Positions 9,433-18,251 of a stretch of DNA of 64,000 nt are shown piece after piece. The number at the start of each line of letters is the position of its first letter. The stretch's first letter is position 1. This stretch comes from Flavobacterium luteolum (lineage in GTDB: Bacteria; Bacteroidota; Bacteroidia; Flavobacteriales; Flavobacteriaceae): NCBI RefSeq assembly GCF_027111275.1, contig NZ_CP114286.1:2914001-2978000 (forward strand), written 5' to 3'. A model generated the notes under the pieces. That model was not told the DNA's origin. It saw only the letters and a program-made list of their open reading frames with translations, and ran no database searches. A program made the position numbers and the translations under genes.

Positions 9433-10569
9433 ATGAAATTACAGCATCAAGTCGTTTTATCGATAGGCAGCAACCAAGGCAGCAGACTAGAAAACATTCA
9501 AAAATGTATTGATTTAATACACGAAAATGTAGGGACTGTTATTCAGGTTTCAAAACTTTATGAGACTCCTGCATGGGGTTTTGAGAGTGATGCTTTTTAT
9601 AATTGTGCGCTGTTGCTTCACACCAATTCATCAGCCCAAAAAATACTCAATCAAGTTTTAAAAGTTGAAAAAGAACTTGGAAGAATTCGGTTGAACCAAG
9701 AAGGTTACCAATCAAGAATTATAGATGTTGATTTAATCGCTTTTGATAATGAAATAATTAATACGGAAAAACTTCAGGTTCCGCATCCGTTAATGCAGAA
9801 TAGAAATTTCGTTTTGCTGCCAATGCAGGACTTAATGCTAAATTGGAAACACCCGATTTTGCAGAAAACAATTTCTGAACTGATCGCGGTTACCCCAGAT
9901 GAGAGTGTATGCGCGGTTGTTCAGGATTTGAAAAGTCCGATTAGTGAAATTCCAATCAATCAATTCAATTATGTTGCTTTTGAGGGAAATATTGGAGCAG
10001 GAAAAACGACTTTGGTGCACAAAATTGCAGAAGATTTTAACGGAAAAACAGTTTTAGAAAGATTTGCTGATAATCCGTTTTTGCCAAAGTTTTATAAAGA
10101 TCAGAATCGATATGCATTTCCTTTAGAAATGTCTTTTCTGGCTGATCGTTATCAGCAATTAGCAGATGATTTGGCACAGTTTGATTTGTTTAAAGATTTT
10201 ATAGTTGCAGATTATCATATTTTTAAATCATTGATTTTTGCGAAGATAACGCTTGCTGAAGATGAATATCGTTTGTATAGAAACTTATTCGATATCATTT
10301 ACAAAGAAATGCCAAAACCAGATTTGTATATTTATTTGTATCAAAACACGGATCGTCTTTTGCAAAACATCAAAAAACGCGGACGGGTTTATGAACAGAA
10401 TATTGAAGCTGCGTATTTAGAAAAAATCAATAACGGTTACTTGGAATATATAAAATCCCAAACTGATTTGAATGTTTTAATCATTGATGTTTCAGATCGT
10501 GATTTTGTGAAAAAACACGAAGACTACCTTTATATATTAAATGAAATAAAAAAGAAAACGGCTTCTTAA
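9433..10569 (+). CDS. folK: FolK-deoxynucleoside kinase fusion protein
   Basis: 378 residues with two enzymes in one chain. Residues 1-150 are 6-hydroxymethyl-7,8-dihydropterin pyrophosphokinase: SIGSNQGSRLENI at the start, RIIDVDLIAFD at 95-105, and PHPLMQNRNFVLLPM at 117-131. This is the step before dihydropteroate synthase in folate synthesis. Residues 178-378 are a deoxynucleoside kinase: P-loop GNIGAGKT at 185-192, ADYHIFKS, and KKRGRVYEQNI, which salvage deoxynucleosides. Both active sites look intact. The fusion joins folate and dNTP supply and, as far as I recall, is common in Flavobacteriia. Confidence 0.93.
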   Translation: MKLQHQVVLSIGSNQGSRLENIQKCIDLIHENVGTVIQVSKLYETPAWGFESDAFYNCALLLHTNSSAQKILNQVLKVEKELGRIRLNQEGYQSRIIDVDLIAFDNEIINTEKLQVPHPLMQNRNFVLLPMQDLMLNWKHPILQKTISELIAVTPDESVCAVVQDLKSPISEIPINQFNYVAFEGNIGAGKTTLVHKIAEDFNGKTVLERFADNPFLPKFYKDQNRYAFPLEMSFLADRYQQLADDLAQFDLFKDFIVADYHIFKSLIFAKITLAEDEYRLYRNLFDIIYKEMPKPDLYIYLYQNTDRLLQNIKKRGRVYEQNIEAAYLEKINNGYLEYIKSQTDLNVLIIDVSDRDFVKKHEDYLYILNEIKKKTAS

Positions 10570-10572
10570 ACT

Positions 10573-10923
10573 TTAGATTATTCCGAGCTGTTTTTTAAGT
10601 TTTGCTGATAGTTTTTCCTGAACAAGACGATAAGACTGCTGAATGTATGTTTCCCATTCTGATTTTTTCATTCGAGTAATATCATCAATTAAAACCCATT
10701 TGTATTTAGCCACATAGGGCGCTGGTTTAAATCCAGTCTTGTTGCTTATTTCTTCAAATTCTTCATCTGAAACTTTAAACGAAGCCGATGTGGGATTTTG
10801 GTCAAGTCCAACCACGCAATACATTTTAGTACCTACTGAAAATACAAGATCATGTTCCCACTTTATATCTTCAGTTGTGCCAGTTAGTTTTTGACAGATT
10901 TCTCGAATGGTTTCTATATTCAT
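10573..10923 (-). CDS. MmcQ/YjbR family protein
   Basis: 116 residues. The family fold (double-wing, CyaY-like) is indicated by the LTGTTEDIKWEHDLVFSVG block, then KMYCVVGLDQNPTSASFKV and the C-terminal KKSEWETYIQQSYRLVQEKL. Members are called DNA-binding but have no settled function. It starts 1 base after the stop of the lectin/T9SS gene, so it is cotranscribed with that gene and is convergent with the folK fusion, leaving only 3 bases between stops. Confidence 0.85.
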   Translation of the reverse strand: MNIETIREICQKLTGTTEDIKWEHDLVFSVGTKMYCVVGLDQNPTSASFKVSDEEFEEISNKTGFKPAPYVAKYKWVLIDDITRMKKSEWETYIQQSYRLVQEKLSAKLKKQLGII

Positions 10924-10924
10924 A

Positions 10925-13108
10925 TTATCTTTTTAATGTAAAATGTCCTCTTAAAACGGGCATTGAATCATCGACTTTTAGAGCATACCAATAATCAGAA
11001 GAAGGAAGCGGAACTTGATTTAAAGTGCCATCCCAACTCATTTTGAATCGGCTTAATTGTGCTACTAGTTTTCCGTAGCGATCAAAAATAGTAACTACAG
11101 CTTGCGGATAATTTTCCATTCCGGTTACTTCCCAAACATCGTTGTAAGTATCATTGTTAGGTGTAAAAAACGGAGGAAAAACAAGCACTACAAATTGTTT
11201 AATAGTTCCGCCACAACCGTTTTTTTCACGAGCATAAGCAGTTTGCAATCCGCCAGGGACATCGTAAAAAACAGTTGAATCTTGATAATTAACACCATCA
11301 ACGGAATACTCAAAATAATCTTCTTCTTTTACAGGGTAAATAATGACTCTTGTTCCTTCTACATCAACACGAGCAATTTGAGGAATCATATGTTCTTCAA
11401 CCACAATTGTTTTTGTGCTCGAACAGTTTTCAGGACTTGTAACTACGACGGTGTATTTGCCCCCTTTACTAATCGAAATTTGTTGAGAAGTTTCATTGTT
11501 ATTTGACCATAAATAACTCATTCCAGAAACTCCTGCATCTAATGTTATAGATTGAAACTGGCATAAAGTCAAAGTCTCATCTGTAACAACTGGAGGTGTA
11601 TATATTACAATGTTTACTGGAGTTCTAGTTGTATTTATGCATCCATTATTTGATGCTTCGGCATAATAAGTTGTATTGGATGAAATTGTTGGAGTTGTAA
11701 AAGTGGTTCCTTGAAAAACACTTGTTCCACCAGTTGGTGAAGTAAACCAGATTATAGTTCCAATATTTGAAGTGGCTTTAATCGTTACAGTTCCTGGTCC
11801 ACAATTAGTATAAGTGTCTTTTTCTGCTATTGGAGCTGCAGGAGTTGCATATACATTTGCTTTTACTGATTTGCGGTTGGATTCACAACCAGCATCAACG
11901 TAATAATTTGTAGTTACAGTTATTGTTGGAGTAGTATAAGTCGGACCTGTTGCCAATAAATTCCCTCCAACAAGAGCATCAAACCATCTAATTGTTGCTC
12001 CAGCAGTTGCAGTTGCATTAAAGGTAAAACTTCCAGAATCGCAAACAGGAGTTGGGTCGATGGCAGGAGTTGCCACAGGAATAGTTATTTTGGTGCTTGC
12101 TGCAATTTGTAAAGTAGGTTCTCCTGGCATTCCACCATATTCTACGACATATCCTTTTGGCTGATAGTTTCCAGAGGTGTCTCCTGTATTCGATAAGTCA
12201 TTCCAAGAGCCTCTTATTCCTACACCGGGTTGTGTGATGTGCGCATAGTCTTCATCGCCTTGCTGGTTGGGTTCGCCAGTATTCCAAAAAGCATAATTTG
12301 GAGTCGAACCGTTTGCATTTCCTCTCCAAAAAATAGTTCCTGTTTCTGGGCCCGTAACCCATTTCCAGACCCCCTCTGTTTCGGCATCACTTCCTCCAAT
12401 CCATCCAGTTCCAGAAGCTTGCTCGCCAATTAATTTAGCTTCATCAGCAGATAATATTGTCGCTAGGTAGCCTTGAAGGCCATAGTAGGTGCTTGAAGCA
12501 GCTAAATCTCGCGCTTTTGTCCAAGTCACTCCTATATTTGGAACGTATTCGTAATAATGCTGTGTAGAGGGTAAATAATTTGCTTTACCCATTGTTATAG
12601 AGAATGTCCTAATTCCAGAAGCTGCAGCAGACGAATTTGTAAAGACAACATCTTTGATTGCATTCACAAAATCTGAATATAAAACATCGGCTCCCGTTGG
12701 ACTAGATAATGTAAGTTTTCCTGCTGTTGCATCCCAACTAGTCGTAATAGTTGGGTGTAAGGTGGGATTTGAAAGTTCTAGTTTGTCAAGGCCACTCGAA
12801 TATCCTGAAGAAATCTGGATATAAAGTGCCTGTGTCCCGTTTTCGGCAATATCATGATCAATTCTAAAGTCGGTTACAATATTGATAGATGTCTGTGGAC
12901 AGTAATTTTGATTTCCTTCGGCAGTAAGTTTTGGAGGATCTATTACGAAACTGCTTTTCTTTTGTTTTTCTATTTTTAAATTTTTGCTGTGTATTGAGAA
13001 GTGTGTATTCTTTTTGTTAAAAGTTTTTATATTTTCGTTTGCATGTGAAAAATTAAAACTTAAAACGGAAAATAAAAATAAAAAGATTGCTAATTTGATA
13101 TTCTTCAT
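10925..13108 (-). CDS. Secreted C-type lectin/Ig-like protein with T9SS type B sorting domain
   Basis: 727 residues, signal peptide 1-23. In order: an N-terminal beta region, a C-type lectin-like domain at about 195-325 (GYLATILSADEAKLIGEQ, then EPN and SWND motifs typical of the carbohydrate/calcium site), two Ig-like repeats (about 345-420 and 425-500, each with IRWF or IIWF and TYY/NYY motifs), a further beta domain, and the C-terminal gliding-motility type domain FFTPNNDTYNDVWEV...IFDRYGKLV. That last domain directs export by the type IX secretion system to the cell surface or medium. The architecture suggests a surface adhesin or glycan binder; the ligand is unknown. Confidence 0.9.
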   Translation of the reverse strand: MKNIKLAIFLFLFSVLSFNFSHANENIKTFNKKNTHFSIHSKNLKIEKQKKSSFVIDPPKLTAEGNQNYCPQTSINIVTDFRIDHDIAENGTQALYIQISSGYSSGLDKLELSNPTLHPTITTSWDATAGKLTLSSPTGADVLYSDFVNAIKDVVFTNSSAAASGIRTFSITMGKANYLPSTQHYYEYVPNIGVTWTKARDLAASSTYYGLQGYLATILSADEAKLIGEQASGTGWIGGSDAETEGVWKWVTGPETGTIFWRGNANGSTPNYAFWNTGEPNQQGDEDYAHITQPGVGIRGSWNDLSNTGDTSGNYQPKGYVVEYGGMPGEPTLQIAASTKITIPVATPAIDPTPVCDSGSFTFNATATAGATIRWFDALVGGNLLATGPTYTTPTITVTTNYYVDAGCESNRKSVKANVYATPAAPIAEKDTYTNCGPGTVTIKATSNIGTIIWFTSPTGGTSVFQGTTFTTPTISSNTTYYAEASNNGCINTTRTPVNIVIYTPPVVTDETLTLCQFQSITLDAGVSGMSYLWSNNNETSQQISISKGGKYTVVVTSPENCSSTKTIVVEEHMIPQIARVDVEGTRVIIYPVKEEDYFEYSVDGVNYQDSTVFYDVPGGLQTAYAREKNGCGGTIKQFVVLVFPPFFTPNNDTYNDVWEVTGMENYPQAVVTIFDRYGKLVAQLSRFKMSWDGTLNQVPLPSSDYWYALKVDDSMPVLRGHFTLKR

Positions 13109-13150
13109 TTGTTAAAAATATCAATTAATTGAGAATAAAAAAATAAATTT

Positions 13151-13687
13151 TTATTCAGGCCAATTTATTTTTTGAAACAAATCCCAAACCACAATTCCGG
13201 CACTTACAGAAATATTAAGAGAGTGTTTTGTTCCCAGCTGAGGAATTTCAATACATCCGTCACAGATTGCAACAGCTTCTTGTGATACGCCATAAACCTC
13301 ATTACCAAAAACCAAAGCATATTTCTGATTTTTTTCAACTTTAAAATCCTGAAGAAAAATCGCACTTTCAACTTGTTCAATAGCCATAGTCAAAACATTT
13401 TCGTTCTTTAAGTTTTCAATAACTTCCAAAACATTTTCATGGTGTTCCCAAGCGACAGTTTCAGTTGCGCCAAGAGCGGTTTTATGAATTTCTTTATTTG
13501 GAGGAGTTGCAGTAATACCGCAAAGAATTATTTTTTCAATCAAAAACGCATCAGCAGTTCTAAAAACAGAACCAATATTATGCAGACTTCTAATATCGTC
13601 TAAAACTAATATTAAAGGTGTTTTCTCCGATTTTTTAAAATCTTCAATTGATTTACGTTCCAGTTCGCTGTTTTCGAGTTTTCTCAT
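13151..13687 (-). CDS. SPOUT (TrmH/SpoU) family RNA 2'-O-methyltransferase
   Basis: 178 residues with the three SPOUT knot motifs: VLDDIRSLHNIGSVFRTADA (motif 1, Asn/Arg), LVFGNEVYGVSQEA (motif 2), and IPQLGTKHSLNISVSAGIVV (motif 3). These methylate 2'-O of tRNA or rRNA using S-adenosylmethionine. There is no substrate-binding extension, so the target (tRNA G18-type or other) is not determined. It is 42 bases upstream of the lectin gene on the same strand and follows a terminator of the DUF1573 gene. Confidence 0.9.
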   Translation of the reverse strand: MRKLENSELERKSIEDFKKSEKTPLILVLDDIRSLHNIGSVFRTADAFLIEKIILCGITATPPNKEIHKTALGATETVAWEHHENVLEVIENLKNENVLTMAIEQVESAIFLQDFKVEKNQKYALVFGNEVYGVSQEAVAICDGCIEIPQLGTKHSLNISVSAGIVVWDLFQKINWPE

Positions 13688-13708
13688 TGGTTTTAAATTC
13701 TAGTCATA

Positions 13709-13740
13709 AAAAAAGCTTCCAAAGATAAGGAAGCTTTTTG
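13709..13740 (-). terminator. Terminator after the DUF1573 gene
   Basis: Stem AAAAAGCTTCC (13710-13720) with GGAAGCTTTTT (13729-13739), 8-base loop; it lies between DUF1573 and the methyltransferase gene and ends in T's on the minus strand. Confidence 0.8.
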
Positions 13741-13762
13741 ATTATTTTAAATGTTTCTCAGA

Positions 13763-14194
13763 TTAGCTTTTTACTGGATCTGGTAAAACAGTACCTTTAA
13801 TTGTAAGGATTTTTGTTGGTTGTCCTTCAGCGTTAGAAGTTACAGTTACAGTTTTTGTAAAAGCACCAACTCTGTCAGTAGCATATTTTACACCAATAAC
13901 ACCTTTAGCTCCTGGAGCGATTGGTTCTTTTGGAGTAGTTGGAACTGTACATCCGCAAGATCCTTGAGTGTTTGTAATGATTAATGGTTTTGTACCATTG
14001 TTAACAAAAACGAACTCACGTTTTCCATCTGCATTGTGAGCGATAGTTCCGTAATCGATAGTTTCAGTTTCGAAAAGCATTCCTGCTCCTTCAACTTTTG
14101 CAACTTTAGCAGCTTTAGCTTTTTTAGTTGTTTGTGCATTAGTAACTGTGATACCAGCAACAGCTAACATAGCGAATAAAATTATTTTTTTCAT
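13763..14194 (-). CDS. DUF1573 domain-containing exported protein
   Basis: 143 residues with a signal peptide (1-20, ending TNAQ). The body has the DUF1573 Ig-like (ASH/MSP-type) fold pattern: FETETIDYGTIAHNADGKREFVFVN, then NTQGSCGCTVPTTPKEPIAPG with the paired Cys of the family, and VGAFTKTVTVTSNAEGQ. Function is unknown; such proteins are abundant and periplasmic or surface located in Bacteroidota. It has a well-formed promoter and its own terminator, which suggests a highly expressed monocistronic gene. Confidence 0.9.
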   Translation of the reverse strand: MKKIILFAMLAVAGITVTNAQTTKKAKAAKVAKVEGAGMLFETETIDYGTIAHNADGKREFVFVNNGTKPLIITNTQGSCGCTVPTTPKEPIAPGAKGVIGVKYATDRVGAFTKTVTVTSNAEGQPTKILTIKGTVLPDPVKS

Positions 14195-14222
14195 CTTTAA
14201 GGGTCTTTTTTTAAATGATAAA

Positions 14223-14251
14223 CAAAGCTATATAAAAAACTTAAACCGCAA
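14223..14251 (-). promoter_or_regulatory. Bacteroidota promoter for the DUF1573 gene
   Basis: On the minus strand TTG (14251-14249), 18 bases, then TAGCTTTG (14230-14223), which fits TTG-N17-23-TAnnTTTG. The -7 element is 28 bases before the ATG. Confidence 0.7.
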
Positions 14252-14353
14252 CCTAAAAATGTCTTAAAAATATTTTAATTTTTGAAGCTTTCGATTTGCC
14301 GCCAAAAAATCATAAATTCGCTGTCTTAATTTTTTCATTTAAAATATAATAAT

Positions 14354-16960
14354 TTGGCAGCTAAAGAGAAAGTGGTGAAAGAAACACCTTTAATGAAACA
14401 GTACAAAGAAATCAAGGCTAAATATCCTGATGCATGTCTGCTTTTCAGAGTAGGAGATTTTTATGAAACCTTTGGAGAAGACGCCATTAGAGCTTCTAAA
14501 ATTTTAGGGATAACCTTAACTAAAAGAGGAGCAGGTTCTGATACTGAAACAGCATTAGCTGGGTTTCCGCATCATTCTGTAAATACTTATTTGCCAAAAT
14601 TGGTAAAAGCTGGGCTTCGTGTTGCAATCTGCGATCAGTTGGAAGATCCAAAAATGACAAAAACCATTGTGAAAAGAGGGGTGACAGAACTTGTAACTCC
14701 TGGAGTTTCTTTGAACGATGAGGTTTTGCAATCAAAATCGAATAACTTCTTAGCATCTGTTTATTTTGCGAATAAAAATATCGGAATTTCTTTTTTAGAT
14801 GTTTCAACAGGAGAGTTTTTAACAGCTCAAGGGAATGCTGAATATATTGATAAATTACTGCAGAATTTTAACCCAAGCGAGGTTTTAGTGCCAAAGAATA
14901 ATAAAGGCGATTTTAAAGCCGCTTTTGGAGAAGATTTTCATAGTTTCTATTTAGAAGATTGGATCTATAAAGAAGATTATGCATTAGAAACCTTAACAAA
15001 GCATTTTCAGACAAATTCCCTAAAAGGATTTGGAATTGAAGAATTGAAAGAAGGAATTATTGCTTCTGGTGCCATTTTGTATTATTTATCAGAAACGCAG
15101 CATAATCGTGTACAGCATATTACGGCAATTCAGCGTATTGCTGAAGATGCTTACGTTTGGATGGATCGCTTTACGATTCGAAACTTAGAATTATATCACA
15201 GCTATAATCCTAATGCAGTTACGCTTTTGGATGTTATTGATAAAACACTTTCTCCAATGGGAGGACGTTTGCTGAAACGTTGGCTGGCTTTACCATTGAA
15301 AGATGCTAATAAGGTAAAAGGGAGACATGAAGTTGTGGCTTATTTGAAATCTAATCCTGAAATCCTTCATAATATTCAATATCAAATCAAGCAGATTTCA
15401 GATTTGGAACGTTTAATTTCTAAAATTGCTGCAGGAAAAGTTTCTCCTCGTGAAATCGTGTATTTAAAGGAGTCTTTGGATGCCATTATTCCAATTAAAA
15501 CTCTTGCGTTGGAAAGTCCACAGGAAGCGGTGAAAGTTATTGGAGACAGTTTGCATGCTTGCGATTTACTCCGTGAAAAAATTAAGACTACACTAAATCA
15601 AGATGCTCCAGTTGCCATTTCAAAAGGAAATGCTATTGCGAGCGGAATAAATGAAGAGCTGGATGAACTTCGTGCGATTTCGACTTCGGGAAAAGAGTTT
15701 TTAGAAGGAATTGAAAAAAGAGAATCTGAAAGAACTGGAATTTCGTCATTGAAAATTTCTTTTAATAATGTTTTCGGATATTATATCGAAGTTAGAAACA
15801 CGCATAAAGATAAAGTGCCAGAAGAATGGATTCGTAAACAGACTTTGGTAAATGCGGAACGTTATATTACCGAAGAATTAAAAGAATACGAAACTAAGAT
15901 CTTAGGGGCTGAAGAAAAAATCTATAAAATCGAAAGCGAACTTTTTGAGCAATTGGTAGCTTGGATTTCTACTTATATCAAACCAGTTCAAATGAACGCG
16001 TATTTGGTTGCGCAATTGGATTGTTTGTGTTCGTTTACGCAAATGGCTGTCGAAAATCAATATGTGCAACCTGAAATCGATGATACATTCGAATTGGATA
16101 TCAAAAACGGAAGACACCCTGTAATTGAAAAACAATTGCCAGTTGGAACGCCTTATATTGCCAATGATGTTTTCTTAGACAGAGAAACACAGCAGATTAT
16201 TATGATTACCGGACCTAATATGTCGGGTAAGTCGGCGATTTTGAGACAAACGGCTTTGATTGTGCTTTTGGCTCAAATGGGAAGTTTTGTTCCTGCTGAT
16301 AGTGTTAGAATGGGAATCGTAGATAAGATTTTTACCAGAGTAGGAGCTTCAGATAATATTTCGATGGGAGAATCTACTTTTATGGTAGAAATGAACGAAA
16401 CAGCTTCTATTTTGAATAATCTATCAGATAGAAGTTTGGTATTGTTAGATGAGATTGGAAGAGGAACAAGTACTTATGACGGAATCTCGATTGCTTGGGC
16501 AATTGCCGAATTCTTGCACGAACATCCAGGAAGAGCTAAAACGCTTTTTGCAACGCATTATCATGAGCTGAATGAAATGACAGAATCGATGCCGAGAATC
16601 CAGAATTTCAATGTGGCCGTAAAAGAGCTTAAGGATACTGTTTTATTTGTTAGAAAGCTGGTAAAAGGAGGAAGCGCGCATAGTTTTGGAATTCATGTGG
16701 CTAAAATGGCCGGAATGCCTCAATTGGTTATTTCGAAAGCGCAAAAGCTTTTAAAGAAATTAGAAAAGAATCATTCAAGCGATGCTTTAAACGGAATAAA
16801 ATCGGCAAATGAAGAAATGCAGATGAGTTTCTTTAATCTAGATGATCCTTTGTTGGAAGAGATAAAAGAAGAAATTTTAAATCTCGATATTAATGCAATT
16901 ACACCAGTAGAAGCGTTAATGAAACTGAATGAGATTAAAAGAATGCTGGTTAAAAAATAA
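14354..16960 (+). CDS. mutS: DNA mismatch repair protein MutS
   Basis: 868 residues, full MutS1 length. It recognises mispairs and recruits MutL. Visible parts: mismatch-reading FYE at residues 36-38 in [13 protein letters not shown], connector and lever/clamp regions with the [17 protein letters not shown] block, Walker A GPNMSGKS at about 620, the Walker B region [22 protein letters not shown], and the C-terminal helix-turn-helix dimer part. The start is a TTG (14354); the product then begins [17 protein letters not shown], which aligns with the usual N-terminus, and no ATG fits better. Monocistronic. Confidence 0.96.
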   Translation: MAAKEKVVKETPLMKQYKEIKAKYPDACLLFRVGDFYETFGEDAIRASKILGITLTKRGAGSDTETALAGFPHHSVNTYLPKLVKAGLRVAICDQLEDPKMTKTIVKRGVTELVTPGVSLNDEVLQSKSNNFLASVYFANKNIGISFLDVSTGEFLTAQGNAEYIDKLLQNFNPSEVLVPKNNKGDFKAAFGEDFHSFYLEDWIYKEDYALETLTKHFQTNSLKGFGIEELKEGIIASGAILYYLSETQHNRVQHITAIQRIAEDAYVWMDRFTIRNLELYHSYNPNAVTLLDVIDKTLSPMGGRLLKRWLALPLKDANKVKGRHEVVAYLKSNPEILHNIQYQIKQISDLERLISKIAAGKVSPREIVYLKESLDAIIPIKTLALESPQEAVKVIGDSLHACDLLREKIKTTLNQDAPVAISKGNAIASGINEELDELRAISTSGKEFLEGIEKRESERTGISSLKISFNNVFGYYIEVRNTHKDKVPEEWIRKQTLVNAERYITEELKEYETKILGAEEKIYKIESELFEQLVAWISTYIKPVQMNAYLVAQLDCLCSFTQMAVENQYVQPEIDDTFELDIKNGRHPVIEKQLPVGTPYIANDVFLDRETQQIIMITGPNMSGKSAILRQTALIVLLAQMGSFVPADSVRMGIVDKIFTRVGASDNISMGESTFMVEMNETASILNNLSDRSLVLLDEIGRGTSTYDGISIAWAIAEFLHEHPGRAKTLFATHYHELNEMTESMPRIQNFNVAVKELKDTVLFVRKLVKGGSAHSFGIHVAKMAGMPQLVISKAQKLLKKLEKNHSSDALNGIKSANEEMQMSFFNLDDPLLEEIKEEILNLDINAITPVEALMKLNEIKRMLVKK

Positions 16961-17038
16961 AATTTAAAAATTTTTCAAATTTAAACTTTAGGTTATCAGA
17001 AAGTTATAAAATAAGTGGATTTTTTTTTGAAAAAACGC

Positions 17039-17068
17039 TTGTGTAATTGAATAAAAGTCCTAAATTTG
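17039..17068 (+). promoter_or_regulatory. Promoter of the tRNA-Gly/tRNA-Leu operon
   Basis: TTG at 17039-17041, 19-base spacer, TAAATTTG at 17061-17068: an almost ideal Bacteroidota promoter 54 bases before the first tRNA. Confidence 0.8.
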
Positions 17069-17121
17069 CACTCGCAATACGAAACAAAACAAGTGTTGCA
17101 GTTCTTAATAAATTTGAAAAT

Positions 17122-17194
17122 GCGAAAATAGCTCAGTTGGTAGAGCGCGACCTTGCCAAGGTCGAGGTCGCGGGTTCGAGCCCCGTTTTTCGCT
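17122..17194 (+). tRNA. tRNA-Gly (anticodon GCC)
   Basis: 73 bases. Acceptor arms GCGAAAA (17122-17128) and TTTTCGC (17187-17193) pair, discriminator T17194. D-arm GCTC..GAGC, anticodon GCC at 17155-17157 in loop of stem CGACC/GGTCG, and T-arm CGGGTTCGAGCCCCG. CCA is not encoded. It is transcribed with the tRNA-Leu 15 bases downstream. Confidence 0.96.
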
Positions 17195-17209
17195 CTAAAA
17201 CCATACAAT

Positions 17210-17295
17210 GCTCGGATGGTGAAATTGGTAGACACGCTGGACTTAAAATCCAGTGAACAGCAATGTTCGTGCGGGTTCAAGTCCCGCTCTGAGTA
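17210..17295 (+). tRNA. tRNA-Leu (anticodon TAA)
   Basis: 86 bases, class II with a long variable arm. Acceptor GCTCGGA (17210-17216) pairs with TCTGAGT (17288-17294) including a G-T end pair, discriminator A17295. Anticodon TAA at 17244-17246 within stem CTGGA/TCCAG; T-arm GCGGGTTCAAGTCCCGC. CCA is not encoded. Confidence 0.95.
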
Positions 17296-17300
17296 CTAAA

Positions 17301-17327
17301 GCCTCTTCTTTTGAAGAGGCTTTTTTT
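17301..17327 (+). terminator. Terminator of the tRNA operon
   Basis: Stem GCCTCTTC (17301-17308), loop TTTT, GAAGAGGC (17313-17320), followed by seven T's. Confidence 0.88.
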
Positions 17328-17370
17328 ATTTGCAGACTTGCAGAAAATAAATTTACGCAGTAAATTTATT

Positions 17371-17705
17371 AGAATCTCAGAATCTCAGAATCTCAGAATC
17401 TCAGAATCTCAGAATCTCAGAATCTCAGAATCTCAGAATCTCAGAATCTCAGAATCTCAGAATCTCAGAATCTCAGAATCTCAGAATCTCAGAATCTCAG
17501 AATCTCAGAATCTCAGAATCTCAGAATCTCAGAATCTCAGAATCTCAGAATCTCAGAATCTCAGAATCTCAGAATCTCAGAATCTCAGAATCTCAGAATC
17601 TCAGAATCTCAGAATCTCAGAATCTCAGAATCTCAGAATCTCAGAATCTCAGAATCTCAGAATCTCAGAATCTCAGAATCTCAGAATCTCAGAATCTCAG
17701 AATCT
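17371..17705. repeat. 8-bp tandem repeat AGAATCTC, about 42 uninterrupted copies
   Basis: The unit AGAATCTC is repeated perfectly from 17371 to 17705 (335 bases, 41.9 copies). Because 8 is not a multiple of 3, every plus frame reads the same eight-residue unit RISESQNL without a stop, while minus frames hit TGA. It lies between the tRNA terminator and the YegP-like gene, 38 bases before that gene's ATG. Perfect identity of all copies points to recent slippage expansion; I treat it as non-coding. Confidence 0.95.
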
Positions 17706-17743
17706 TAAAAAAAAATCAATAATCTAAAATCTAAAATTTATAA

Positions 17744-18127
17744 ATGGGTGCTTTTGTAATTAGCAAGCGATTTAATGATGAATATAAGTTTACGTTTACT
17801 TCTCGAAAAGGGAAGGTTATTTTTACGAGTTTGAGTTATGAGTTGAGGTTTGAATGTGAAGAGGATATTGAGAAGTTTAAGGCAAATGTAGAGCTTGCGA
17901 AATTCTTGAAGTTTAAAGGCTCTGGGGGGAAGTATTTTTTTAAATTGATGTTGGGCGAAGTTCATTTTGCTACAAGTCGAAAATACAGCACGGAATTGCT
18001 TTTGCAAAAAGGGATAAAAGAAATTGTAACATATTCTTCTAGGTCGGAAATTTTGGATTTCTCTTCGAGTGAGTCGATTTTTGGAGATGATGAGATTGAA
18101 GAAGAAATGGAAGAGGTGGTTGAATAA
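17744..18127 (+). CDS. YegP-like (DUF1508/UPF0339) protein
   Basis: 127 residues. The start GAFVISKRFNDEYKFTFTSRKGKVIFTS fits the DUF1508 (YegP) repeat, and a second, degenerate repeat follows (KYFFKLMLGEVHFATSRKYSTELLLQKGIKEI). The C-terminus is acidic (DDEIEEEMEEVVE). Function of the family is not known. Its upstream region is entirely the 8-bp tandem repeat plus a short AT stretch, so its promoter spacing or leader could vary with repeat number. It has a strong terminator just after the stop. Confidence 0.75.
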   Translation: MGAFVISKRFNDEYKFTFTSRKGKVIFTSLSYELRFECEEDIEKFKANVELAKFLKFKGSGGKYFFKLMLGEVHFATSRKYSTELLLQKGIKEIVTYSSRSEILDFSSSESIFGDDEIEEEMEEVVE

Positions 18128-18130
18128 ATA

Positions 18131-18168
18131 AAAAAAAAGCGTTCATAAATTATGAACGCTTTTTTTTA
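18131..18168 (+). terminator. Terminator after the YegP-like gene
   Basis: Long perfect stem with core GCGTTCATAA/TTATGAACGC flanked by A-run and T-run; 3 bases past the stop codon. Confidence 0.88.
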
Positions 18169-18202
18169 TTGCTTGTGGATTAATGGAAAAATTAATCACA
18201 AA

Positions 18203-18226
18203 AAAAACCATCTAAAAGATGGTTTT
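18203..18226 (-). terminator. Terminator after the small lipoprotein gene
   Basis: Stem AAACCATCT/AGATGGTTT with a 3-base loop; on the minus strand it is followed by a run of T's. It lies 26 bases after the lipoprotein stop. Confidence 0.8.
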
Positions 18227-18251
18227 AAAATCTTTAGAACTTAGGTTCTAA

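Noticed and set aside
17371..17705. CRISPR-like array
   Set aside because: Direct 8-bp units with no spacers; this is a simple tandem repeat, not a repeat-spacer array, and there are no cas genes.
17311..17727. Open reading frame of 138 residues made of RISESQNL repeats
   Set aside because: The whole frame is the 8-bp tandem repeat plus flanks; every plus frame is open by arithmetic of the unit. No start signal, no homology and it begins within the tRNA terminator, so I treat it as non-coding.
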